Assembly: GCA_028716765.1 (NCBI GenBank)
Contig: JAQUPC010000022.1
Location: 1-22,600, forward strand
Direction of reading: 5' to 3'
DNA: 22,600 nucleotides
Source: Alphaproteobacteria bacterium
GTDB lineage: Bacteria > Pseudomonadota > Alphaproteobacteria > UBA9219
In this document: one piece after another, positions 1 through 7,290 of the stretch
How the letters are laid out: the number at the start of each line of letters is the position of its first letter
Position numbering within the stretch: position 1 is the first letter of the stretch
Made by a program: the position numbers and the translations under genes
The notes under the pieces: generated by a model
What the model saw: the letters and a program-made list of their open reading frames with translations, nothing else
What the model was told of the DNA's origin: nothing
The model's database searches: none

Positions 1-441
1 CATCCGGTCGGCTTCCATTTGCATGATCATGCCCAAACGGTCCGCCGCCACCGTTTCGTAGTAAGCCGTGTAGTCATGACTTGTAAAAGCGTTGTCGGCG
101 CCGCCCTGCTCCGCGATCAGGCGGCTGAACGTGCCCGCCGGTACGGCTTCCGTGCCGCGGAACATGAGATGCTCAAGATAATGCGCGAGGCCCGAATGGC
201 CCGGTTTTTCGTCCGCCGATCCCGCCTTGTACCACACCATCTGGGAAACGGCCGGCGAAAGCCGGTTTTGAACGACGACGAACCGGAGCCCGTTCGCCAG
301 CGTGAAGGTCTTGGGATAAAAGACGGCAGCGCGCGCCGCGTCAGGCATGAGGATAAGAAAAAGAACCAGACAAATTTTCAGCAGTTCAGCCCGGGATACG
401 GGATACGGGATACGGGATTTCAGGACAGGCAAAAACTTCAC
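1..441 (-). CDS. M16 (pitrilysin-type) zinc peptidase, N-terminal part
   Basis: Partial gene; its 3' end lies beyond the left edge. The visible 147 residues start with a hydrophobic export segment (about residues 20-39, ending in a possible ARA/A cleavage site). A typical M16 N-terminal fold follows, with the inverted zinc motif HYLEH (His87, Glu90, His91) and the usual LMFRGT after it. The family are periplasmic or membrane-attached metallopeptidases that degrade small proteins and peptides. The gene is last in the ribF-ileS-lspA-lipoprotein run and starts about 30 bp after the preceding stop. The start is uncertain. GTG at 441 gives a complete signal peptide but places a GGGATAC-type repeat inside residues 9-18. 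ATG at 348 would remove the hydrophobic segment, so GTG 441 is preferred. No strong ribosome binding site is visible. Confidence 0.85.
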   Translation of the reverse strand, partial: MKFLPVLKSRIPYPVSRAELLKICLVLFLILMPDAARAAVFYPKTFTLANGLRFVVVQNRLSPAVSQMVWYKAGSADEKPGHSGLAHYLEHLMFRGTEAVPAGTFSRLIAEQGGADNAFTSHDYTAYYETVAADRLGMIMQMEADRM

Positions 442-472
442 GTGTCCCGTGTCCCTGACTTCCCGTGTCCCT
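392..472. repeat. GGGATAC/GGGACAC-type palindromic repeat, copy 1
   Basis: The left arm at 392-417 is a run of GGGATAC units. The right arm at about 439-472 is built from complementary GTGTCCC units. The arms can pair imperfectly around a short A-rich centre. The repeat covers the junction between the DUF3035 lipoprotein stop codon and the beginning of the M16 peptidase. A second copy of the same design lies at 21131-21208, just before secA. Confidence 0.7.
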
Positions 473-1055
473 AAAGGCCCAGCCATCCGCTTTTCTTGCG
501 CTCGATAATCGGCGTTGCGCCATGGCTGACCGCCTCGCCTTTTTCCCTGGCTTCCTTGATGCGCTCCGCTTCGGCCGGCGCGTCCACGGTCGCGGCGGCC
601 GATTCCGGCTTGCGCCACCACAACAGATCGTCGACAAGATGCCGGGTGCCGACGACTTTCTGCGAAGCTTCGCGGTCCACCACTTCGCGTATGTTGGGAT
701 CGGCATGCGAAGCGCCCGCCGACTCCAGCAAAATCTTTTCAGCTTCGGAACGGCTTTCGTCGGACGGCGCCGCGCCCGCCGAAAAAGCATTGCGGTCCGG
801 CGTCGCGGTCATTTTTGCCTGCGGGCCAAACAGCATGGTGCTAGCCCGTTGCGCAGAGTTGATTTCCTGCGGCCGCGGCGCGCCGGGTTTCGGCGGGTGC
901 AGATCGAAGTCCGGCGGTATCGCCAGCGGCGGGCGGTCCACAACCGCGAATTCATCCGGCGGATTGCGGCCAAGGCCAAGCGTATCGGCGACGTCGCTGC
1001 AACCGGCCAGCGTGGCGGCCAAACTCAAAACGGCGATCAGGACATAATGTTTCAT
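471..1055 (-). CDS. DUF3035-type outer-membrane lipoprotein
   Basis: A protein of 194 residues with a lipoprotein signal: a short hydrophobic stretch ending in the lipobox LAGC, with the acylated cysteine at residue 19. The following segment (NPPDEFAVVDRPPLAIPPDF) is the proline-rich signature of the alphaproteobacterial DUF3035 family, whose exact role is not established. The rest is low in predicted structure, rich in Ala, Glu and Arg, and ends GWLGL. The ATG at 1055 is chosen because it puts Lys-His directly before the hydrophobic core; an in-frame ATG at 1064 adds three residues. The gene sits between lspA, whose product would process this lipoprotein, and the M16 peptidase. This matches the order known from other alphaproteobacteria. 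Confidence 0.8.
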   Translation of the reverse strand: MKHYVLIAVLSLAATLAGCSDVADTLGLGRNPPDEFAVVDRPPLAIPPDFDLHPPKPGAPRPQEINSAQRASTMLFGPQAKMTATPDRNAFSAGAAPSDESRSEAEKILLESAGASHADPNIREVVDREASQKVVGTRHLVDDLLWWRKPESAAATVDAPAEAERIKEAREKGEAVSHGATPIIERKKSGWLGL

Positions 1056-1115
1056 GACGCTCATAGTATAAGGAAGGGAACGGGGCGAATCTTTGGCAGA
1101 CCTTACGCCGTCTTA

Positions 1116-1595
1116 TTACCTTTTTTTCCGGCTGCTGACCAGATTTTCCAGCAACAGGAGGCCCACCCCGCAAACGATAGCGCTATCGGCGATGTTGAAG
1201 GCATACCAGTGGTAGCCGAAGACGTGGAAATCGAGGAAATCGACCACCCCGCCGTAATTCACGCGGTCGATCACGTTGCCGAGCGCCCCGCCCATCACAA
1301 GGCTCAGCCCCACGGCGACCATGCGGGACGTCGTATGAATCAGCCAGTTGAGCAGCAACAGCATGATGACGACCGCCGCCGACGTAAAAATGTACGGGGT
1401 TAGTTGATGGCCGCGGTTGAACAGGCCGAACGTGATGCCCTTGTTCAGGGTCAGATGCAGATTGAGGAAAGGCGTCACGGGCACTATGCGCGGCGGCTTC
1501 ATGACCTCGTTCAGCACCCACCACTTGCTGCCCTGATCGAGCATGGCGACAAGGGCGGCAATGTAGACGCCAATTGTGACAAGGCGGGGGTTCAT
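1116..1595 (-). CDS. lspA: Lipoprotein signal peptidase II
   Basis: An inner-membrane aspartic peptidase that removes the signal peptide from lipid-modified prolipoproteins. With the start at 1595 it has 159 residues, the usual family length, and four hydrophobic segments (about 5-20, 65-83, 92-107, 136-151). The conserved blocks are present: NKGITFGLF, then GGALGNVIDR, then GGVVDF with the first catalytic Asp at 119, and FNIADSAI with the second at 137. The C-terminus is basic (SSRKKR), as is common on the cytoplasmic side. An in-frame ATG at 1610 would add five residues. The gene follows ileS, a pairing conserved in many proteobacteria, with a palindromic repeat in the gap between them. Confidence 0.95.
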   Translation of the reverse strand: MNPRLVTIGVYIAALVAMLDQGSKWWVLNEVMKPPRIVPVTPFLNLHLTLNKGITFGLFNRGHQLTPYIFTSAAVVIMLLLLNWLIHTTSRMVAVGLSLVMGGALGNVIDRVNYGGVVDFLDFHVFGYHWYAFNIADSAIVCGVGLLLLENLVSSRKKR

Positions 1596-1612
1596 GTGAA
1601 TTCCCCACAAGA

Positions 1613-1736
1613 GTCCCTCTCCCCTTGAGGGAGAGGAAGCAAAATCTTGCCGTTACATCGTAACGGCTTAGATTTTGCAGGTGAGGGGTCACCTTTTACA
1701 TACCCCTCCCCTAACCCCTCCCTCAAGGGGAGGGGG
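1613..1736. repeat. Compound GC-rich palindromic repeat between ileS and lspA
   Basis: Three nested structures are visible. First, an arm pairs CCCTCTCCCC with GGGAGAGG around TTGA (1614-1636). Second, there is a strong hairpin with outer arms GCAAAATCT (1639-1647) and AGATTTTGC (1670-1678) and an inner stem CCGTTAC (1650-1656) with GTAACGG (1660-1666). Third, a right block (1702-1736) has CCCCTCCC runs that pair with GGGGAGGGG. The whole can fold as one long imperfect palindrome. It fills almost the entire gap between ileS and lspA and may be transcribed as part of their message. A shorter relative lies upstream of ileS at 4875-4913. Confidence 0.75.
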
Positions 1737-1770
1737 ACAGGTCGCGCCAGCGTATATGCATCACACACAT

Positions 1771-4700
1771 TCATGCCATGCCCTTTTTTCCGGCCTCCGC
1801 CGCGTCGCGGCAGCGGTTACACAATACGTCGGCTTTGCCTTCCACCTCCGGCAGCACCTGCCAGCATCGTTCGCATTTTGCGCCGGCGGCAAGTTTAACT
1901 ACAACGCCAAACCCCGGAACATCGGGAAGAGTAAAGGCTTCTGCGGGTGGCATTGCTTCTTTAAGCGTAAGAGCCGAGCAAATGCCAACAGAGGCTAGTT
2001 CATGTCCTTCCAAAAGATCCCACTGCTTGTCGGTCAGGTAAGCATAAACATGGGCCTGTAAACTCGAGCCGATCTTCTTTTCGTTCCGCATGACCTCAAT
2101 CGCGCCCGTGACCACGCGGCGCAGATCGCGGATTTTTTCCCACTTGCCGCCAAGCGCCTCGTTCCGCCATGCCTCCGGAACGTCGGGATACGTCAGCAGA
2201 TGCACGCTGCCTTCCGCGCCGGGATGACGCGCCAGAAACGCTTCCTCGACCGTAAAACACAGAACGGGCGCAAGCCATGCCACGAGATATTCAAACAGCA
2301 GGTTCATCGCCGTGCGCGCGGCGCGGCGGCGCGCGCTGTCCGGCCGGTCGCAATAAAGGCTGTCCTTGCGGATATCGAAATAGAACGCCGACAAATCCAC
2401 GGCGCAGAAATTATGCAACTCCTGCAGCATGTGATTGTAATCGTATTTTGCGATGTCGCCGCGAATGACCGCGTCCATCTCGCTCAGGCGATGCAAGACC
2501 CAGCGCTCGAGTTCCGGCATTTCGCTTTCGGGGAGGCGCTCGGCGTCCGAAAAGCCGTCAAGCGCACCGAGAAGATAGCGCAGCGTGTTGCGGAAGCGGC
2601 GGTAGAGGTCGCCCATCTGCTTCAGGATGTTCGGCCCAAGGCCGAGGTCCTGCGTGAAGTCGGAGGCCAGAACCCACAGGCGCAAGATGTCTGCGCCCAT
2701 TTTCTCCGTGACTTCCTGCGGCGTGATGACGTTGCCGAGCGACTTGGATTGCTTGCGTCCGTGTTCGTCCAGCACGAAACCGTGCGTCAGCACCGCGCCG
2801 TACGGCGCACGGCCCGTCGTGCCGCATGATTCAAGGAGCGAGGAATGGAACCAGCCGCGATGCTGATCCGAGCCTTCGAGATACAACGAGGCGGGCCATT
2901 GCAGGTTCGGCCATTCGGACGATCCCAGTTTTTGATTCAGGCAAAACGCGTGCGTCGCGCCGGATTCGAACCACACGTCGACGATGTCGAACACCTGATC
3001 GAAATCTTCCGCCTTGTAGGCGTTGCCGAGGAACTCCTGCGGGTCGCGGGCGTACCACGCGTCGGCGCCTTCGTGCTCGAAGGCCGTGCCGATGCGCTCC
3101 AGCACCGCAGGGTCCTTAAGGGGCTGGTTGTCTTTTTTGCTCACGAACAGGGCGATCGGCACGCCCCACGCGCGCTGGCGGCTGATGCACCAATCCGGGC
3201 GCTGGTCGATCATGCCGTGAATGCGGTTTTTGCCGACGCCCGGATACCATTTCGTGTCCTCGATGGCTTTGAGCGCCAGTTCGCGTAGCGTGCCATGAGA
3301 GTCCGTCATCGCGAGGCCTTTTTCCGCTTGCGGGGAAAGGCCGTGGCGATCCAGTTCTTGCGCTTGGACTGGATTGCTTCGCGCCACAAGAGGCGCTCGC
3401 AATGACGCCCAATCTATCTCTCTATCCAGCGCGATAAACCACTGCGGCGTGGTGCGGAAGATAAGCGGCGCCTTCGACCGCCACGAATGCGGATAGCTGT
3501 GCGTAAGGCTGGCCTTGGCAAGCAAGGCTCCCGCCTCGATCAGCGCCTTGATGATCGCGCCGTTCGCCTCGCCCGCCTTGCCGTCCGGCTTGTAGACGTA
3601 AAGGCCTTCGAAGCCTTTTACGTTCGGCAGATAGCGTCCGTCCGGTCCGACGGTTTCGTCGAAGGGTATTTTGTATTTCTGGCCGAGGTTAAAGTCGTCC
3701 TCGCCGTGGCCGGGGGCGATGTGAACGAAGCCCGTGCCGGTGTCCGTGGTGACGAAATCGCCGTGATAAAGCGGCACGTCATAATCAAAGTAGCCCTCGC
3801 TGCCTGCGCGGCCGCGGAACGGGTGGGAGCAGACGGTGCCAACAAGATCGGCTTCGCTTACTTTGCTGACCGTCCGGTATTTAGTGATTTTGGCGGCTGC
3901 GCAGAAAGGCTCAAGCAAGTCTTGCATAACAACAAGCTTCTCGCCCGCCTTTGCCAATCCGCCTTCCGCGACTTCTTCTACTTCAATCAGGCTGTAGGCA
4001 AAATCCCCGTACGCAATCGCCCGGTTGCCGGGGATCGTCCACGGAGTCGTCGTCCAGATGACGACAGACACCCCATCTTGAAGAAGCGGCGCGCGTTTAA
4101 TTTTTTCCTGATTATCTTCTGCGCTTAAATTGCCGCGAACAAAAATTCCTCCCGCAGACACAACCGGAAATTTCACCCAGATCGCGATGGACTTGTGATC
4201 GTGGTATTCGATCTCGGCTTCGGCGAGCGCGGTTTTTTCCACCACCGACCACATGACGGGCTTCACGCCTTTATACAAAAGGCCGTTCAAAAGAAACTTG
4301 TGAATCTCGTGCACGATTTGCGCCTCGGCCTTTTTCGTCATCGTGCTGTAGGGATGGCCCCAATCACCGAGCGTGCCCAAACGCTGGAACTCGCCCGATT
4401 GCACGTTCTGCCAGTGTTCAGCGAAGGCGCGGCATTCGGCGCGGAATTGCAGCACCGGCACGTGGTCCTTGTCCTGCCCCTTGGCGCGGTATTGCTCCTC
4501 GATCTTCCATTCGATCGGCAGGCCGTGGCAATCCCATCCCGGCACGTAGGGCGCGTCGAAGCCCAGCATCTGATGGCTGCGGCACACGACGTCTTTCAAA
4601 ATCTTGTTCAGGGCATGCCCAAGATGGATGTTGCCGTTGGCGTACGGCGGCCCGTCGTGAAGGATGAACTTTTCGCGCCCCGTGGATTGCGCGCGCAACA

Positions 4701-4833
4701 TGCCGTACAAATCCATCGCGCGCCAGCGGGCCAGAAGCTCCGGCTCCTTTGCTGGCAGGCTGCCCCGCATCGGGAATTCGGTTTTCGGAAGAAAAACGGT
4801 GTCGCGGTAATCGGCTTTTTTTGCGTCGGACAT
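1771..4833 (-). CDS. ileS: Isoleucyl-tRNA synthetase with palindromic-element insertion
   Basis: A class I aminoacyl-tRNA synthetase that charges tRNA-Ile and edits misactivated valine. It shows the HIGH-type motif HLGH (residues 70-73), the editing-domain landmark WTTTPWTIPGNRA, the DVWFESG block, the KMSKS loop as KQSKS (694-698), and a C-terminal zinc knuckle with two CxxC pairs (Cys987/990 and 1005/1008). At 1020 residues it is longer than the usual 930-960 for bacterial IleS. Two segments explain much of the excess. Residues about 476-510 are encoded by a 104-bp palindromic repeat. Residues about 225-251 are an AT-rich stretch before the WTTTPW block. Both keep the frame open, and the catalytic motifs are intact, so the enzyme is probably functional. 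The ATG at 4833 has no strong ribosome binding site. Confidence 0.97.
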   Translation of the reverse strand: MSDAKKADYRDTVFLPKTEFPMRGSLPAKEPELLARWRAMDLYGMLRAQSTGREKFILHDGPPYANGNIHLGHALNKILKDVVCRSHQMLGFDAPYVPGWDCHGLPIEWKIEEQYRAKGQDKDHVPVLQFRAECRAFAEHWQNVQSGEFQRLGTLGDWGHPYSTMTKKAEAQIVHEIHKFLLNGLLYKGVKPVMWSVVEKTALAEAEIEYHDHKSIAIWVKFPVVSAGGIFVRGNLSAEDNQEKIKRAPLLQDGVSVVIWTTTPWTIPGNRAIAYGDFAYSLIEVEEVAEGGLAKAGEKLVVMQDLLEPFCAAAKITKYRTVSKVSEADLVGTVCSHPFRGRAGSEGYFDYDVPLYHGDFVTTDTGTGFVHIAPGHGEDDFNLGQKYKIPFDETVGPDGRYLPNVKGFEGLYVYKPDGKAGEANGAIIKALIEAGALLAKASLTHSYPHSWRSKAPLIFRTTPQWFIALDREIDWASLRAPLVARSNPVQAQELDRHGLSPQAEKGLAMTDSHGTLRELALKAIEDTKWYPGVGKNRIHGMIDQRPDWCISRQRAWGVPIALFVSKKDNQPLKDPAVLERIGTAFEHEGADAWYARDPQEFLGNAYKAEDFDQVFDIVDVWFESGATHAFCLNQKLGSSEWPNLQWPASLYLEGSDQHRGWFHSSLLESCGTTGRAPYGAVLTHGFVLDEHGRKQSKSLGNVITPQEVTEKMGADILRLWVLASDFTQDLGLGPNILKQMGDLYRRFRNTLRYLLGALDGFSDAERLPESEMPELERWVLHRLSEMDAVIRGDIAKYDYNHMLQELHNFCAVDLSAFYFDIRKDSLYCDRPDSARRRAARTAMNLLFEYLVAWLAPVLCFTVEEAFLARHPGAEGSVHLLTYPDVPEAWRNEALGGKWEKIRDLRRVVTGAIEVMRNEKKIGSSLQAHVYAYLTDKQWDLLEGHELASVGICSALTLKEAMPPAEAFTLPDVPGFGVVVKLAAGAKCERCWQVLPEVEGKADVLCNRCRDAAEAGKKGMA
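3304..3407. repeat. Palindromic element inserted in frame in ileS
   Basis: The element begins CGTCATCGCGAG and ends CTCGCAATGACG (3396-3407), a near-perfect inverted repeat. Inside, GGCGATCCAG (about 3344-3353) faces CTGGATTGCTTCGC (about 3369-3382). The ends and the AGCAATCCAG core match the widespread TCATTGCGAG...AGCAATCCAG class of bacterial palindromic elements, of the kind known as Rickettsia palindromic elements. It is translated as part of IleS, between the FIALD segment and the LRELALKAIEDTKW segment, which are adjacent in ordinary IleS proteins. Confidence 0.85.
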
Positions 4834-4874
4834 GGAAGACTATTGCATTCTGAAAGAGTTAAGTGCTCCTCAAC

Positions 4875-4913
4875 AGATAAAATCACCCTCCCCTTGCGGG
4901 AGGGATTCTATCT
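4875..4913. repeat. GC-rich hairpin upstream of ileS
   Basis: CCCTCCC (4886-4892) pairs with GGGAGGG (4898-4904) around CTTGC. Outer arms AGATA and TATCT extend the structure. It is a short relative of the CCCCTCCC-type repeat found after ileS. On the minus strand it falls about 40 bp before the ileS start codon, so it would lie in the leader. The rest of the 4834-5011 gap shows no gene or clear promoter. Confidence 0.6.
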
Positions 4914-5011
4914 AGCCGGAACAGTCTTGAATGAGAATACCCACCCGCCTTTCAACGGACAAGCGGCAAATGAGGCGGCTGGAAGCTCGCCATCAACTCA
5001 ACCGGCAATCC

Positions 5012-5653
5012 TCATCCCGGCCCTTGCGCGCCGGGACAGGAACGGCACACGGCGTCAAAATCACCCCACACGCCCGGATCTTCGCGCAAGGGAGGACGGC
5101 TCTCGACGCTTCGCCAGTCGATTTCCCCGCTTCCGAACATACGAACACGCGCGGTAAAATAGTCGCCGGCTTTCATGGCGGCAATCGCGTCAGGCACTTC
5201 GCCGCGGGCGCGCGTAATCTTTCCCTGTCCGGTGAGCAGTTCAAGCGTAACGGTCTTTCTTCCCGTGGATACGACCCGGCCAATAACGGCTTCTTCGATC
5301 GGGTTGTTTCTTCTGTATTCCTTGATGTCAATGAACTCGCAAATCTGTTGCCATCTTTCGTATTCGGGCTTGGTGAACTCATGAAGCGGCCTGGTCCAGC
5401 AACGCTGAAATTCCCCGTCCAGCTGCGCCCCGATCGCGTCAAGCGCGTCCTCTTCGGTTTTTCCGGCCGCCGCAAACGGGCCCAGGCGCCATTGGTCCCC
5501 GTCGTATTCTAATGCTGTCGCCACGCTTAAAGGATAACCATGCAGGCATCTGACCCGGCCTTCGCCGTCAAAAATCGTTCGCCCGGTTTCCTTCCGGCAA
5601 TCGTCTCTACCGCCGACGTCTTTCCCGTTATTGCCAAATTCCCCAGAGACCAT
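5012..5653 (-). CDS. Hypothetical protein of unknown function
   Basis: I do not recognise this 213-residue protein. The ATG at 5653 is preceded by GGAGG at a good distance, and a promoter-like pair lies upstream (5702-5731). After a polar N-terminal stretch, residues about 30-60 (FDGEGRVRCLHGYPLSVATA, then an acidic aromatic segment) look like a compact domain. A central helix-rich part contains KPEYERWQQICEFIDIKEYR. A later beta-rich part (GRVVSTGRKTVTLELLTGQG) resembles a small barrel. The C-terminus carries a CxxC (CRSC) without a partner pair. There is no signal peptide or membrane segment. It lies between ribF and ileS on the same strand. A second open frame at 5527-5739 overlaps it; this frame is preferred because of its ribosome binding site and more protein-like composition. 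Confidence 0.6.
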   Translation of the reverse strand: MVSGEFGNNGKDVGGRDDCRKETGRTIFDGEGRVRCLHGYPLSVATALEYDGDQWRLGPFAAAGKTEEDALDAIGAQLDGEFQRCWTRPLHEFTKPEYERWQQICEFIDIKEYRRNNPIEEAVIGRVVSTGRKTVTLELLTGQGKITRARGEVPDAIAAMKAGDYFTARVRMFGSGEIDWRSVESRPPLREDPGVWGDFDAVCRSCPGAQGPG

Positions 5654-5701
5654 TTGCCCGTCCTCCGCCTGCCGAATCTTCGACGCGCTTCGTTCACAAA
5701 A

Positions 5702-5731
5702 TTTATAACATTCAGGCGCTTACTATGTAAA
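5702..5731 (-). promoter_or_regulatory. Possible sigma70-type promoter for the hypothetical gene
   Basis: On the minus strand, TTTACA (5726-5731) and TATAAA (5702-5707) are separated by 18 bases. They lie about 50 bp upstream of the ATG at 5653. The region is AT-rich compared with its surroundings. Confidence 0.45.
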
Positions 5732-5763
5732 ACGATCATGTCTTTTTTCCGGCTTGAACGCTA

Positions 5764-5792
5764 AGAAAACGCCGGCCGAAAAATCGGCGCCG
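5764..5792 (-). terminator. Possible terminator after ribF
   Basis: Read on the minus strand, CGCCGA and a complementary CGGCCGGCG enclose a T-rich loop, followed by TTTTCTT. It starts about 20 bp after the ribF stop and would separate ribF from the downstream hypothetical gene. The stem is short and the T-run is interrupted, so the call is tentative. Confidence 0.4.
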
Positions 5793-5809
5793 TTAACCAT
5801 AAGATTTTT

Positions 5810-6769
5810 TCAGATGGGTGCGGGAACCGCGGCCAGAAGCTCCTTGGCGCGCACAATGTCCTGCATGATCTGGTCTTGCAGCGCCTCAAGGCTGGCGAAC
5901 TTCTCCTCCGGACGCAGGAAATAATGAAGTTCGACCTCCCATTCCTGATCGTAAAGATCGCCTTGCGCCTGAAACAGGTGAAATTCGAGCAGCTCATGAA
6001 CGCCGTCGATGGTCGGGCGGGTGCCGATATTGGCCACGCCCGGCAGGGCTTCCCGGCTGCCGACGCGGCGCGCCATAATGGCGTACACACCGAACGGAGG
6101 CCGGACATACTCGCCAAGTTCCATGTTGGCGGTGGGAAAGCCGAGGATCCGGCCGCGCCGCGCGCCCGGCACGACGATCCCCGTTATCGACCACGGGCGG
6201 CCCAAAAGGGCCCGCGCCGCCGCCAGATCACCTTGATACAACGCTTCGCGCAAACGCGAGGACGACACGGCTTCGCCCTTTTCGTCCTTCAACAGCGGCA
6301 CCGCCGTAACGCCGACGCCATAGGGCGCCAGCCAGCCGCGCATGGCCTCCATCGTACCGGCGCGTTTGTGCCCGAAAACAAAATCGACCCCGGCCACGAT
6401 GTGCCGCGCCTTGTAGTATCCGGCCAATATCTGATCCACAAACGCCTTCGCCGAAAGACTGGCAATATCGGGCGAAAAGTTGAGCGTGATGACCTCGTCG
6501 ACGCCCAACCCCTGCAACAGACGGTTCTTGACCGACGGCGGCGTCAGACGGAACGGCGTTTGCGGCGATGAGAAAAAGGTGCGCGGGTGCGGCTCCAGCG
6601 TCAGCACGCGTACAGGCATGCCGTGCCGCCGCGCGTAATCGAGCGCCGCCGCGACCACGGCCTGATGCCCGCGATGCACGCCGTCGAAATTGCCGAGCGC
6701 CAGAACGCCGTCCTGAGAGGCCGCCTCGGATGGCGCTTTGTCCGTATAAGGATCAACCGCTTGATTCAT
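5810..6769 (-). CDS. ribF: Bifunctional riboflavin kinase / FAD synthetase
   Basis: Converts riboflavin to FMN and then FAD in the cytoplasm. The N-terminal nucleotidyltransferase domain shows LGNFDGVHRGHQ near residue 30 and the SSSRLREAL block. The C-terminal riboflavin kinase domain shows the GFPTAN motif and the later GVANIGTRPT block. The length (319 residues from the ATG at 6769) is normal. A TTG at 6781 would add four residues and is less likely. It stands at the head of the minus-strand run leading to ileS and is divergent from hprK, with only about 70 bp between the two starts; the promoters for both directions must lie there, but no clear boxes are visible. Confidence 0.95.
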   Translation of the reverse strand: MNQAVDPYTDKAPSEAASQDGVLALGNFDGVHRGHQAVVAAALDYARRHGMPVRVLTLEPHPRTFFSSPQTPFRLTPPSVKNRLLQGLGVDEVITLNFSPDIASLSAKAFVDQILAGYYKARHIVAGVDFVFGHKRAGTMEAMRGWLAPYGVGVTAVPLLKDEKGEAVSSSRLREALYQGDLAAARALLGRPWSITGIVVPGARRGRILGFPTANMELGEYVRPPFGVYAIMARRVGSREALPGVANIGTRPTIDGVHELLEFHLFQAQGDLYDQEWEVELHYFLRPEEKFASLEALQDQIMQDIVRAKELLAAVPAPI

Positions 6770-6839
6770 AAAGACGATCAATAAGGGGAAAAATCGCTAT
6801 GGTCTAGGACATTCCGGCAAACTTGTCTAAACTGGGCCT

Positions 6840-7268
6840 ATGCTGGACACCCTTATACATGCCTCCTGCGTTGCCTTCGATGGGCGCGGCGTGTTGCTGG
6901 CCGGAGACCCGGGGGCCGGAAAATCCGAAATCGCCCTGTGCCTGATCGAAGCCGGGGCAAAACTGGTATCCGACGACCAAACCGCATTACATGTTGAAAA
7001 CGGCCGGTTAATCGCCGCGCCGCCCGCCTCTATCGCGGGCCTGATCGAAGTGCGCCATGTGGGCCTGCTGCGCCTGCCGTATTGCCCGTCGGCGCCGGTC
7101 ATGCTCTATGTCGATCTTGTGCCGGATACGGCAAAGCTGGAACGTATGCCGGAATCCGAACGGGTTTTCCTGCTTGACCAGCCTGTGCGGCGGCTTAGTC
7201 TTTCGTCCCATGAAAGCGCGACCCCCGTCAAGATACGGGCGGCCTTGCTTTACGAGACCGTCGAATAA
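6840..7268 (+). CDS. hprK: Short-form HPr kinase/phosphorylase
   Basis: A protein of 142 residues that contains only the catalytic domain of HprK, as is usual in alphaproteobacteria. The N-terminal regulatory domain of Firmicutes HprK is absent. The Walker A motif GDPGAGKS (residues 22-29), an Asp-Asp (45-46) and the HprK signature region around LIEVRHVGLLRL are present. It would phosphorylate HPr on its regulatory serine and remove that phosphate, linking metabolic state to the phosphorelay. The target serine is present in the HPr encoded at 8722-9012. First gene of the operon; rapZ follows 22 bp later. Confidence 0.93.
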   Translation: MLDTLIHASCVAFDGRGVLLAGDPGAGKSEIALCLIEAGAKLVSDDQTALHVENGRLIAAPPASIAGLIEVRHVGLLRLPYCPSAPVMLYVDLVPDTAKLERMPESERVFLLDQPVRRLSLSSHESATPVKIRAALLYETVE

Positions 7269-7290
7269 GCGAAGAGCGAAAAGGTTTTTT

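Noticed and set aside
4195..5157. Long plus-strand frames opposite ileS and the hypothetical gene
   Set aside because: They are shadows of the minus-strand genes, with His/Arg-rich low-quality sequence and no motifs.
5527..5739. A 70-residue minus-strand frame overlapping the hypothetical gene
   Set aside because: It overlaps a better-supported frame (ribosome binding site at 5653) and would be out of phase with it. A frameshift joining the two cannot be excluded but is not needed.
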